Virus record (IMG/VR): IMGVR_UViG_3300047562_002570
Coordinates: 1 to 29,430 of that record
DNA from: a virus
Length of the DNA: 29,430 nucleotides
Direction: 5' to 3' (one strand)
The position numbers and the translations under genes are program-made. The notes beneath the pieces were generated by a model that saw only the letters and a program-made list of their open reading frames with translations, ran no database searches and was not told the origin of the DNA. This document shows positions 16,085 to 24,229 of this stretch, in pieces; position 1 is the first letter of the stretch, and every line of letters begins with the position of its first letter.

Positions 16085-18214
16085 TTATGTGATACAATCT
16101 TTTACAAACTTGGTTTTCTTTATGACAGATTCATTTCCTTTAATTACTTCTATTGGCAACTTATCTAAAATTGGATTTAAAATAGCACCAACACCAGTTT
16201 CAGACTCTATAGTAATCTTGGGTAAATCTTCAACAATAATATAGTTATTTATTATGAGTGCTGGAGATGCTATTGTATTTTCTTCATTAGGATCTGGACT
16301 TAAAATATTAACATCTACAATAGATCCATCTTCATCAACCGCAATTGAATATCGATTTCCAGCATCATCAAAAACAACATCGCTGGGTTTATATCCAAAT
16401 CCAGATTGTTGAACATAACCACCAGATACGTAATTTGGTATTTGTGCTGGATTTGTCTCAGCAATTTCTTCAACAAGGTTTAGATTTATATCTCCTACTG
16501 GGTAATTTTCACCCTCAGAAACCATGTAAATTGAAGTAATTTCCCCCTCCTCATTAATTACAGATCTGGCAACTGCACCATATCCCAATCCACAAGAATC
16601 TGAAATTTCTATAAATGGAGGGTACTTATATTTTTTACCTCGGTTTTTAAGTCTTATACCAATTACACTTGCAGTAATTGTTCCTCTGGAATCTTTTGCA
16701 AATGATCCCAAAATTGCTTCGCCAGAAGCACCTTTCCCAGAACCTCCAAATATTTTTACTTTTGGTGCGGAACAATTGACTTTTTCTGCAGTATAACAAC
16801 CACCGACAGAACTTTTATTATTTTTATTTTTTGTATTATCGGAAAAAATATCCCATCCAGATTTTATATCTTTAACACCATTAGTAACAGTCGCAATACT
16901 GTTTGCAATATTCATATTTTTTAAAATATTTGCAAATCTGACAGCATCTTCAGCAGATTGAACAACTCCAACACCAATTGTCCATTCTTCAACGTTACCA
17001 AAGGACTTATTCTTATTTTGATTGGTATCAAATAATCCACCAATAGATCTTATCGCACTAACTCCACTTCTTAAAAAGTCACCAACACTAAATGCTGCAG
17101 ATAGTATTTTACTTACACCACCCAAAGCACCAGAAAGTCCACTTTCTATTTTTCCAACAATATCATTTAATAAAGAACCAACAAATTGATCAGCAACACA
17201 ACTATTAAAGTATTTTACATTTTTAACAACGTCAGTTATCATACTGTTTACTGTTGAAAATAAACTATTGGTAACTATTCCAACTATTTTTGGTATATAA
17301 CTTTCTAAAATTTTAATGGGAATAATCATTGCTTTTTGTGCAAGCAGTCCAGCCTCATGTGCAATTGGTGGTTTTCGAGTTGCTGCAAGAACTGGATAAT
17401 AAACTGCCCAATAAAGCGCCTCCAATCCTTCCTTCAAGAGAGGAATTAATTTATAGTATAAAGAATTGACAGCCTGTCCAACAAACCCATTTGCAATACC
17501 AACAATTTTGTCTACAGATCTACTAATTTCTACTGATACATTTTGTACTTTATTTGTTACGTCATTTACTTTTTGAAGTAAATTATTAATTTCTGCTCCC
17601 ATTCCTTTTGCAATAGTATCATTGCTAGAATTACCAAGTACAACTTTTTTCCCAACTCCAGAAAAATAAAAAACTTCATCTTTCTTTTGACTTTTTTGAT
17701 TCAATTTATCAACTGTTTCTGGACTTACATCTCTTGGTGATTTTTGAGCAGAACTGTTTTCTTCACTTGCCTCTGATTTGTGTAATGTACCATTTGGTGC
17801 TGGAATTCTTTTTGTATAACCAGTAAATGGTACAAATGGCGACGCAAACTTAGTGCTTGGTACTTGATCAGTTCTACCAAAACATCCTATGATTACTGGT
17901 ATTTGGGCATTATCACCATCTAGAAAAAATCCAAGTACAGTATCACCAGGTCTTAACTTTGGATTAACTGCATAATTTGCAGCACCACTACCAGAAGTAG
18001 TTGGCATGAGGACTTGTGCCCAAGGAAGATCCTCATTTGGAAGTTCTGTGGTGCTATAAGGATGATAACCTAGAATTCTAACTTTTGTTCTATTTCCCCA
18101 TCCACCACCATTCGCTTGAGACTTTTGTGCTTCAATAGGTGGAATTTGTCCAATCCACCATCTAAATCCATCTCTTCCTATAAAATTACTTTTAAGTATT
18201 GATTCGTCGATCAT
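16085..18214 (-). CDS. Baseplate hub protein with gp5-type OB-fold, no lysozyme domain
   Basis: Residues 15-115 match the gp5/VgrG OB-fold pattern: FRWWIGQI, RTKVRILGYHP, LPWAQVLMPTTSG and GDTVLGFFLDGDNAQIPVII. The T4 lysozyme-like domain that should follow is not present; instead there is a low-complexity linker and a long, mostly hydrophobic/helical region (about 190-470). Residues about 480-690 hold GY..PP.I.I...GxGA repeats shared with the fibre protein at 11889. ATG 18214 overlaps the gp27 stop as ATGA, which fits the gp27-gp5 partnership of the T4 hub. The lysozyme function appears to be on the 683-aa protein two genes upstream. Confidence 0.72.
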   Translation of the reverse strand: MIDESILKSNFIGRDGFRWWIGQIPPIEAQKSQANGGGWGNRTKVRILGYHPYSTTELPNEDLPWAQVLMPTTSGSGAANYAVNPKLRPGDTVLGFFLDGDNAQIPVIIGCFGRTDQVPSTKFASPFVPFTGYTKRIPAPNGTLHKSEASEENSSAQKSPRDVSPETVDKLNQKSQKKDEVFYFSGVGKKVVLGNSSNDTIAKGMGAEINNLLQKVNDVTNKVQNVSVEISRSVDKIVGIANGFVGQAVNSLYYKLIPLLKEGLEALYWAVYYPVLAATRKPPIAHEAGLLAQKAMIIPIKILESYIPKIVGIVTNSLFSTVNSMITDVVKNVKYFNSCVADQFVGSLLNDIVGKIESGLSGALGGVSKILSAAFSVGDFLRSGVSAIRSIGGLFDTNQNKNKSFGNVEEWTIGVGVVQSAEDAVRFANILKNMNIANSIATVTNGVKDIKSGWDIFSDNTKNKNNKSSVGGCYTAEKVNCSAPKVKIFGGSGKGASGEAILGSFAKDSRGTITASVIGIRLKNRGKKYKYPPFIEISDSCGLGYGAVARSVINEEGEITSIYMVSEGENYPVGDINLNLVEEIAETNPAQIPNYVSGGYVQQSGFGYKPSDVVFDDAGNRYSIAVDEDGSIVDVNILSPDPNEENTIASPALIINNYIIVEDLPKITIESETGVGAILNPILDKLPIEVIKGNESVIKKTKFVKDCIT

Positions 18215-19536
18215 TTCTTTTGTCCGAAGGTGTCTCTGATTAGTTTCATTGAAGTATAAGAACTTTCAGTATCAAAATGATGGCATAATTCCTTTATCAT
18301 ATATAGTCCACTTGTTTCCTGATCAAATTCCTTTTTATCAGAACTACTAATTTTTGGAAAGTTACACTCAATAATATTTCCAGCACTTAAATTTGTATTC
18401 AGAGGAACAATTACATTTAATTGTTGAGTAAACAAACTATTATATCTCATTAAAGATTGTGATTGATACTTTTGCGGATCTGAATTTTTGTCAGTTGAAA
18501 CTTCTTGTTCAAGTGTACCAACATCAAGTATTTGTGTAATCATTCGTGAAGGTACATCTCCTAAAGTTTTGTCAGATCCATCGGAAATTTTGGGTAACTT
18601 TAACCTGTCCCCAAGATTCTCCGTAGATTTTGCATAGTCACTTTGTTTAAAAACCCCTTCCTCTGGATTTGAAAATTTAAAGTCCAATGGATTGAAAAAC
18701 ATTCTATAACTAGCGTAAGTTCCAAGTCTGAGTTTTTCAATTAAATTTTGATTACGATCAATGAAATAGTTTAAAATTTTAAAATCATTATTAACTTTTT
18801 GATTGTCTGGTGTATAAGATTCAACTGCTTCACTATAAACGTAAGTTGCTTTTGATTTCTCTTTATTCATCTCATCAATTGAGCGGAAGTTAAATCCTTC
18901 TTTTGTTTGATAGAATAAAAATCCAGCAGTTCCATCTTTAGATACTGTCGGAACTGATTTGGATGCCAACCAAGTCAAGACAGTAAATGGTTTTCTCATA
19001 TTTCCAATGAATCCATACTTATTAGAAGTTTTATCCAGTTTTCCAATTTTTTTAGTTTGTAAAACTTCTTTTAATATTTTTTCAACAGATCCATCAATAC
19101 TCAATGAAGTTGGATATTTTCTTGTAACTCTAACCGTCTCATTTGTAATCGCCTCTCTTGGCACTAAATGTAAAGTAAAACTTTCTTTTTGTGTTTCTGC
19201 AATTACATCAGTTATACTAGAAACATAGAAATAATCCTCCACTTTGGTTGCAAAATCTAAACCAATATTTGATTTACTATTTGGTTTTAATTTTAATGCT
19301 AGTCGTTCACCACCTCTTAAAGGGAGACCATTGTAAAGAGATTGCTTACTTGTATCTTTTTCGGTGGAAGCAGAATTGCCTGTATTGACTATTTTAAGTT
19401 TTGCAGTCACAACTGGAGAAAATATATCTTCATAATATTCAAATGCAATTACAGATTCTTTTAATTCAATTCTTTTTTTCTGATCATTCGCTTCTATTAA
19501 TACTGTATCGTATATGGACTTTTTTGCTGCTTCCAT
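18211..19536 (-). CDS. 27: Baseplate central hub protein gp27
   Basis: At 441 aa it is slightly longer than T4 gp27 (391). It has the hub-like opening (DTVLIEANDQKKRIELKESVIAFEYYEDIFSP as a beta-barrel start), then GLPLRGGERLALKL, YFYVSSITDV and a C-terminal SGLYMIKELCHHFDTESSYTSMKLIRD strand-helix segment typical of tail hub proteins. It is followed by the gp5-like gene with an ATGA overlap and preceded by the lysozyme-domain gene with a TAATG overlap. In T4, a gp27 trimer forms the torus at the end of the tail tube and holds the gp5 trimer. Assignment is from motif recognition plus gene order. Confidence 0.75.
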   Translation of the reverse strand: MEAAKKSIYDTVLIEANDQKKRIELKESVIAFEYYEDIFSPVVTAKLKIVNTGNSASTEKDTSKQSLYNGLPLRGGERLALKLKPNSKSNIGLDFATKVEDYFYVSSITDVIAETQKESFTLHLVPREAITNETVRVTRKYPTSLSIDGSVEKILKEVLQTKKIGKLDKTSNKYGFIGNMRKPFTVLTWLASKSVPTVSKDGTAGFLFYQTKEGFNFRSIDEMNKEKSKATYVYSEAVESYTPDNQKVNNDFKILNYFIDRNQNLIEKLRLGTYASYRMFFNPLDFKFSNPEEGVFKQSDYAKSTENLGDRLKLPKISDGSDKTLGDVPSRMITQILDVGTLEQEVSTDKNSDPQKYQSQSLMRYNSLFTQQLNVIVPLNTNLSAGNIIECNFPKISSSDKKEFDQETSGLYMIKELCHHFDTESSYTSMKLIRDTFGQKK

Positions 19537-21587
19537 TAGAGATAGTTAAAATCTAAGAGTAATTTTTGTTTCATAAATTTATTTAACATATCAAATTCAG
19601 TTATTTGACCAGAAGATCCACCACCACTATAAGATGATCTTGAAGGTGATTGTACTGGTTGTGTGACATTGGAACGATCATCAATAAAAAGAATTTCTTG
19701 TCCTTTTCTTGATGCTTCAACAGCCTCTGCAACTTGTTTACGTTGTTCTGGAGTTAAAGAATAAATTTCTGGTTGGGGTTGTTCAGGTTCTGTCGATGGA
19801 ACTACATTTCGTTCTTCTGGAATTGCTGAAATTTGTGGTGATGCTTGGGATGAAACACCACTTGCTTTAGATCCCGCAGCACCATGAGATACTGTAATTC
19901 CATTACTTCCTATAATCTCTGCCTCTCTACCATATCCACCACGCATATAAACTTCACCAACAGCAAAAGGAAATTTAGTTGCCGATCCTGGTTGTGATGG
20001 GAAAGTTTGTCTTGTTTTTGGATTATGTTCTTGAATATCTACTCCCGCACTACTTCTTTTGTCATGTGCTCTTTGTTCAGCAGCAATTAAAGATTTTAAT
20101 TGAGAATCCGTTGTGTTTTTATAAGCATTTTGTTTAATGTTGCCAAAATGAACCCAAGATCCTCTTGCAAACATTGCCTTTACTGCCTGAAAAGCAACTT
20201 CACGAATATTTGCAAGTTGAGTTGCATCTGGATTTGCGGTTTTAGCATCTATATGAAAGTGTGTTGCATATGTAGCATCTCCTGCAGATCCAGATCCACC
20301 CTGAATAAATCCTCCAGAACCAGTCTGTGGTATTAAGTTCATAGTTCCAGTTGATACTGGTCTTGAAGGTGCTGTTGGTGTTGATGGTGTAGATTTTAGT
20401 CCTTGTAAAACCTTTTTACTATCTGCAATTCTCTCACTTTGTTCTCTTGATCCCTTATCTGCAGGATTTTCATATTGAAATAAAATCCAGTTTGATGCTT
20501 CTTCTATATTCTTTGAATTTCTAAATCTACCACCACTATCATAACTTGGAAGTTCACTAACTAACATAGCGTAATTAATTTCATCAGTCAGAGGTTGTTT
20601 TGACGGATCAACTCCCATACTCTTAGCAAGATCATACAACTTTTTCTGCCTTCCAGAATCTGTCCATTGTGCCCATCCATAACCAGTTCCTTTTCTCATT
20701 GCTTCGGTTAATAATCCTTTTTTTCCACCTTCAAGAACACTTGGTCCAAGAGTGCTATTTTCTTGTAAAAGATTTCCAACAACTGCTGCTGCTTGATAGT
20801 CTCTCAACCCAAGATCTTTTTGTAATCTTCTTGCAATTTCAACTCCTTTTGAAACTCCAGATCCACCAAAACCTCCACCACCAGGAGAAGGTGCAGGAAC
20901 ATCTGGATATAAAGTATCAGATTCTTGTTCACCAGTAGAAGGAACATCAACTTCTCCAGACGGTTGTAACATTAATTTAAAACCATCTACAATTTGAGTC
21001 CCTAATAAATCTACAGTATCAATTAATTCTTCAAATGATGTTCTTATTTTATTAGAAGAATCTGTAAAATCTAAACTAAGAATATTATCTCCAGTGGATT
21101 TTAATACTTGTCCAAAATTTTGAAGTATTCTCCACATAGTATTGGGTATTGAATATATAATTTCTCCCGCTTTTTTCATTCTAGCAATAAATTCTTTACC
21201 CATTGCTAACCAAGTTGGTAAATTCTCAATTAACCATCCAGCACCCATGTAACCAAGGAAAGATAAAATTCTACCAAGAGGGCCTTGTCCACTTGAAGAA
21301 GAAACTTTTTTTAATCCCACATTAACATTTGTTGATACTTTTTGCATTTCAATTTGATCTTCAAGATCACGCCTTCTAGAAGCTTCTCTTCTTCTTTGCT
21401 CTAAAATTTCATTCTTAAAGAATAAATCATTTCTTACTTTGGTTTTATTTGCAATTATTTTTTGAATTCTTTCAATAGATGTTTTTGAACTTGATAAAGT
21501 AGATCTTGTAATTGATATCGATTGTGAAATCGTATTAATTGTAGATGTTTGGGATATAACTTCTGCTGCTGTTTTTGTTGTTGCCAT
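19536..21587 (-). CDS. Tail/hub protein with phage-tail lysozyme domain
   Basis: Residues about 245-395 match the phage tail lysozyme family: GVEIARRL..., AAAVVGNLLQENS (E276 is the likely catalytic acid), GYGWAQWTDSGRQKKL and ASNWILFQYENP. The N-terminal part has a basic coiled coil (about 50-85) and a hydrophobic segment LSFLGYMGAGWLIENL (108-123) that resembles one in the preceding 572-aa protein. After the lysozyme comes a linker and a second domain with THFHID (442-447) and WVHFGN (478-483), which may be a metal-binding or peptidase-like module. It is probably the cell-wall-degrading hub component that replaces the lysozyme domain missing from gp5. The start lies one base after the upstream stop. 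Confidence 0.7.
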   Translation of the reverse strand: MATTKTAAEVISQTSTINTISQSISITRSTLSSSKTSIERIQKIIANKTKVRNDLFFKNEILEQRRREASRRRDLEDQIEMQKVSTNVNVGLKKVSSSSGQGPLGRILSFLGYMGAGWLIENLPTWLAMGKEFIARMKKAGEIIYSIPNTMWRILQNFGQVLKSTGDNILSLDFTDSSNKIRTSFEELIDTVDLLGTQIVDGFKLMLQPSGEVDVPSTGEQESDTLYPDVPAPSPGGGGFGGSGVSKGVEIARRLQKDLGLRDYQAAAVVGNLLQENSTLGPSVLEGGKKGLLTEAMRKGTGYGWAQWTDSGRQKKLYDLAKSMGVDPSKQPLTDEINYAMLVSELPSYDSGGRFRNSKNIEEASNWILFQYENPADKGSREQSERIADSKKVLQGLKSTPSTPTAPSRPVSTGTMNLIPQTGSGGFIQGGSGSAGDATYATHFHIDAKTANPDATQLANIREVAFQAVKAMFARGSWVHFGNIKQNAYKNTTDSQLKSLIAAEQRAHDKRSSAGVDIQEHNPKTRQTFPSQPGSATKFPFAVGEVYMRGGYGREAEIIGSNGITVSHGAAGSKASGVSSQASPQISAIPEERNVVPSTEPEQPQPEIYSLTPEQRKQVAEAVEASRKGQEILFIDDRSNVTQPVQSPSRSSYSGGGSSGQITEFDMLNKFMKQKLLLDFNYL

Positions 21588-21588
21588 A

Positions 21589-23307
21589 TTATACTACCAC
21601 ATTATAGCAAGAGTATGAATATAATGTATAAAAATTATCAGGGTTAGATGAACGAATCATAGGAACATCTGTTAATGGCCCACTAGGTGAACCTTGATTC
21701 ATTTGAGGAGTTTGTTGTTGAGAGGATCCAGAAGAAGCATATATGACATTTGGTTTTGGTTCTGGAAGTTCCCCAACTTGAGGAGTTTGGGGAGGAACAC
21801 CTTGAATTTGATTGGGTTGTATTGGAGTTGATGCTTGTTCTTCCGAAGCAACATTATTATAACTTTGAATAAAATTATCAGTGTTTGCTGGTTGAAACAT
21901 TGATGCGGGATTAAAGCTAAGTTCCTTATCCTTAGACATAATTTCTTGATATGGTTTCATTTCAGAATTCAAAACAGAAGATGTATCTTCCTGTTGATTC
22001 ATTTGAAATGTATTATTAGCAGAAAGATTAAAAGCATTTGAGTAATCGGGAATATTAAGTTTTGGTTCAGAAACCATTTCACTCTGAGGAGCAGACTTTA
22101 ATTGATCAGTTTTTTGTTCAGCAGTTGATTCTATATTCGGTGGAGGTATAAGTTGTTCATTTGGTTTTGCTTGATTTTGTTGGGGTGTTTCTGGAGCTTG
22201 CGAAGATGGTAACGGTTTTGCTTGAGGTTTTGCCTCTGGTTTTGCTTGAGGTTTTGCTTGAGGTTTTCCAAAAAACTTATCATATATTCCTTTACCAAAA
22301 TCAGCAGATGGTCCGTAAGCGAAAGCACTTGTTATGAGTCCACTTCCAGGAATAGGTAATAAAGATCCTGCAGCAAATGCTGCGGCAGACCCAATCATTC
22401 CAGTAGTAGCACCTGCAACTGCTCTTCCAGGATCTTCACCACCAGCAATATCAAGTCCAGTTGCTAAAGAACCAACAGCTAAAGGTCCTGCTATACCTTT
22501 GACAATATTTCCAGCACCTCTAATAGCATTAGATGCAACACCCCCTAAACCACCAGGAGGTTTAGCACCTGGTGGTTTAGCGCCAGGAGGTTTAAAAATA
22601 TTCTGCACCATATTAAATGGTGCCGCTACAGCTCTTCCTAAAAGACCAACAACACCTCTAGTAATTCCAAATAAAGATCTTCTCAATAAAGAAAAACCAA
22701 ACTTTACAGAAAGAAGAATACCACCAGCGATTGTGAGATTTTTTATAATATTATTTTTAATCTCAGTTAATCTTTCAGTATTTCCTTTTCCTTCTTCCTG
22801 AATGTATTCAATAACTTGATTTGTCAACCATCCACCAAAAAGATAACCAAGAGATTGAAGGACATTTCCAAAAAGACCTTGAACTTTTGGCGCTATTCTT
22901 TCTACTGGAGCAACAATAGCAGCATTTATTTTTTTTTCTATTTCATTTTCTTTTCCAAGTCTTATCTGCTCTTCAGCGAGTCTTCTTTCACTTTCTTGTT
23001 TTGCTCTTAAATTTCTTTCTTCAGAAACCGCGTCTTGCTGTAAAAGCGTAGCAATACTAATTAATCCACCATTTAATTTATTAATATCCTCCCTAATCCC
23101 AAATATTCCACTCCGAATTTCAGTTAATAAGGGTTGATTTTGTAGAAGTGATTGAAGATTTTTAACTTCTACATCATTTGGTGGTGTAGCAGATAATAAA
23201 TTAGAACCTCTTATTGCTTGCCCAGATACTGAAGTATTTCTAGCAACAACTTGCCTAGACTCTTGAGAAAGAGGAGAACCTGTAAGTGGTGTGACTTGTT
23301 CAGCCAT
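21589..23307 (-). CDS. Tape-measure/hub-like protein (possible gp29 counterpart)
   Basis: 572 aa, following directly on the gp26-like chaperone and its frameshift extension, which is the usual place of the tape-measure gene. A coiled coil (about 90-130, RNLRAKQESERRLAEEQIRL) precedes LQSLGYLFGGWLTNQVIEYI, a Gly/Ala-rich hydrophobic region (about 190-345) and a Pro/Gln-rich disordered tail with repeats of PQAKPQAKPEAK. T4 gp29, the tape measure, is 590 aa, so the size fits, but I see no diagnostic gp29 motif. ATG 23307 overlaps the stop of the 58-codon frame (8 bp), pointing to translational coupling. The C-terminus ends in tyrosines and one cysteine. Confidence 0.5.
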   Translation of the reverse strand: MAEQVTPLTGSPLSQESRQVVARNTSVSGQAIRGSNLLSATPPNDVEVKNLQSLLQNQPLLTEIRSGIFGIREDINKLNGGLISIATLLQQDAVSEERNLRAKQESERRLAEEQIRLGKENEIEKKINAAIVAPVERIAPKVQGLFGNVLQSLGYLFGGWLTNQVIEYIQEEGKGNTERLTEIKNNIIKNLTIAGGILLSVKFGFSLLRRSLFGITRGVVGLLGRAVAAPFNMVQNIFKPPGAKPPGAKPPGGLGGVASNAIRGAGNIVKGIAGPLAVGSLATGLDIAGGEDPGRAVAGATTGMIGSAAAFAAGSLLPIPGSGLITSAFAYGPSADFGKGIYDKFFGKPQAKPQAKPEAKPQAKPLPSSQAPETPQQNQAKPNEQLIPPPNIESTAEQKTDQLKSAPQSEMVSEPKLNIPDYSNAFNLSANNTFQMNQQEDTSSVLNSEMKPYQEIMSKDKELSFNPASMFQPANTDNFIQSYNNVASEEQASTPIQPNQIQGVPPQTPQVGELPEPKPNVIYASSGSSQQQTPQMNQGSPSGPLTDVPMIRSSNPDNFYTLYSYSCYNVVV

Positions 23308-23476
23308 TATTTGATCCGTTCTTTAAATTTTCCTCTTCAATATACTGTTGGAGTAAAGAAACATAAACTTCCCTCTCCCATGGTATCATATTTTCTAAGT
23401 CTGTCAAGCTATATTTATGATGCTGAAGGAGAGCAAAGTTAATTTTATAATATGACGCAAGACTTTCATGCGCCAT
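23300..23476 (-). CDS. 58-codon frame, probable -1 frameshift extension of the gp26-like chaperone
   Basis: The frame begins at ATG 23476, 2 nt after the stop of the gp26-like gene and in its -1 frame, and ends in TGA at 23300, overlapping the tape-measure start. The peptide (MAHESLASYYKINFALLQHH to the end) includes ENMIPWEREVYVSLLQQYIE, similar in style to the T-domain of tail-assembly chaperones (acidic, with a Pro-Trp turn and an amphipathic helix). A slippery heptamer at 23485-23491 and a hairpin at 23452-23476 lie just upstream or overlapping, so it is likely translated mainly as a -1 fusion. The ATG is buried in the hairpin stem and has no Shine-Dalgarno sequence. Independent translation cannot be excluded. 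Confidence 0.65.
   Translation of the reverse strand: MAHESLASYYKINFALLQHHKYSLTDLENMIPWEREVYVSLLQQYIEEENLKNGSNNG
23412..23419 (-). promoter_or_regulatory. Possible late box (CATAAATA) inside the 58-codon frame
   Basis: CATAAATA occurs about 105 nt upstream of the tape-measure start, within the codons His-His-Lys-Tyr. It matches the boxes at 2185 and 2513, but it lies in coding sequence and could be chance. Confidence 0.3.
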
Positions 23477-23491
23477 TGCTATGCGAAAAAA
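23452..23491 (-). promoter_or_regulatory. Programmed -1 ribosomal frameshift signal
   Basis: On the minus strand the heptamer T TTT TTC (23491-23485) is in the 0 frame of the gp26-like gene, followed by GCA TAG. After an 8-nt spacer, ATGGCGCA (23476-23469) pairs with TGCGTCAT (23459-23452) through an 8-position stem with one G-U pair and a 9-nt loop. Slipping back one base reads CGC ATA GCA ATG and enters the 58-codon frame. This is the standard form of a bacterial or phage -1 signal. Confidence 0.7.
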
Positions 23492-24198
23492 GATGTTAAC
23501 CCTTCCAATACGATTTTGTTTTCAACTTCAGTATTTGGATTTTTCACATAAATTGTGTGAGTTAACTTTGGCATCGTTTCAAAAAAGTTCTCAATCTTTT
23601 TAAATTGCTTTGAACTCAATGATTCTAAAAACTCTGTGAGTTCTTTTTTAGTACAATCTGATGCTGACCAAGATTCTTCTTCATTAAAAATTTGCTCAAT
23701 ACAAGAACAAATAACAGCAAAAGTATCATCAACACTGATTTGATCGTTCCGAATAAAATTGTTTTTGATGAATTCTTGAATTGACGGATATTTCATTCTA
23801 AGGTTTAAATTATCATCAAGTTTAACATCTCTACTGTGCTTATCACTTACTTCAACTTTTATATCATCAAGATTAATAGTAACAGGCACTTGAGTTTGCC
23901 CATCATCTGGACAGGTAATCAATACTTCTGCAGTTTCACCTACAGATTTTCCTCTAATATTTAAAAATATATACTCAATATCAAATGTTGCTAAATTATC
24001 AATTTTAATTCCTCTTGTAAGAATGCAGTTGCTAATTACGTCCTTAACTGCCTCAGTAATTTGTTTTGGATCTTCACTCTCCATTGCAATGATCAGAATC
24101 TTTTCTTCTTTAACAAGAAAAGGTCTATATTTGATAGTCTTTTTTATCGATGGAATTTCCAACTCATAAGTTGGTGTAGAAACTTTTGGTAATGCCAT
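23479..24198 (-). CDS. 26: Baseplate hub/tail assembly chaperone, gp26-like
   Basis: The protein of 239 aa begins MALPKVSTPTYELEIPSIKK. I chose ATG 24198 over the TTG nine bases upstream because it is the better codon and gives the family-like start. The segment LVKEEKILIIAMESEDPKQI and the following QITEAVKDVISNCI are typical of the T4 gp26 baseplate family. It is thought to be an assembly factor rather than a virion building block, and its position between a tube protein and the tape-measure-like gene fits a gpG-type chaperone. Near residue 107 is a YxCP-like sheet (VLITCPDDGQTQVPVTI). The 3' end holds a -1 frameshift signal. The TCTAAATA late box at 24222-24229 lies 23 nt upstream. Confidence 0.72.
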   Translation of the reverse strand: MALPKVSTPTYELEIPSIKKTIKYRPFLVKEEKILIIAMESEDPKQITEAVKDVISNCILTRGIKIDNLATFDIEYIFLNIRGKSVGETAEVLITCPDDGQTQVPVTINLDDIKVEVSDKHSRDVKLDDNLNLRMKYPSIQEFIKNNFIRNDQISVDDTFAVICSCIEQIFNEEESWSASDCTKKELTEFLESLSSKQFKKIENFFETMPKLTHTIYVKNPNTEVENKIVLEGLTSFFA

Positions 24199-24221
24199 AA
24201 TGATCAATGATTAAGTAAAAA

Positions 24222-24229
24222 TATTTAGA
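24222..24229 (-). promoter_or_regulatory. Late promoter box (TCTAAATA) for the gp26-like gene
   Basis: TCTAAATA on the minus strand overlaps the TAA stop of the gp54-like gene and lies 23 nt from ATG 24198. The same octamer occurs twice in the divergent region at 25011-25051. One base differs from NATAAATA. Confidence 0.5.

Noticed and set aside
16246-16253. AATAAATA on the minus strand inside the OB-fold hub gene
   Set aside because: It lies 160 bp before the next start within coding sequence of an A+T-rich gene, so chance is likely.
24199-24207. TTG at 24207 as start of the gp26-like gene
   Set aside because: It adds only three residues (MII) before a proper ATG that gives the family-like N-terminus.
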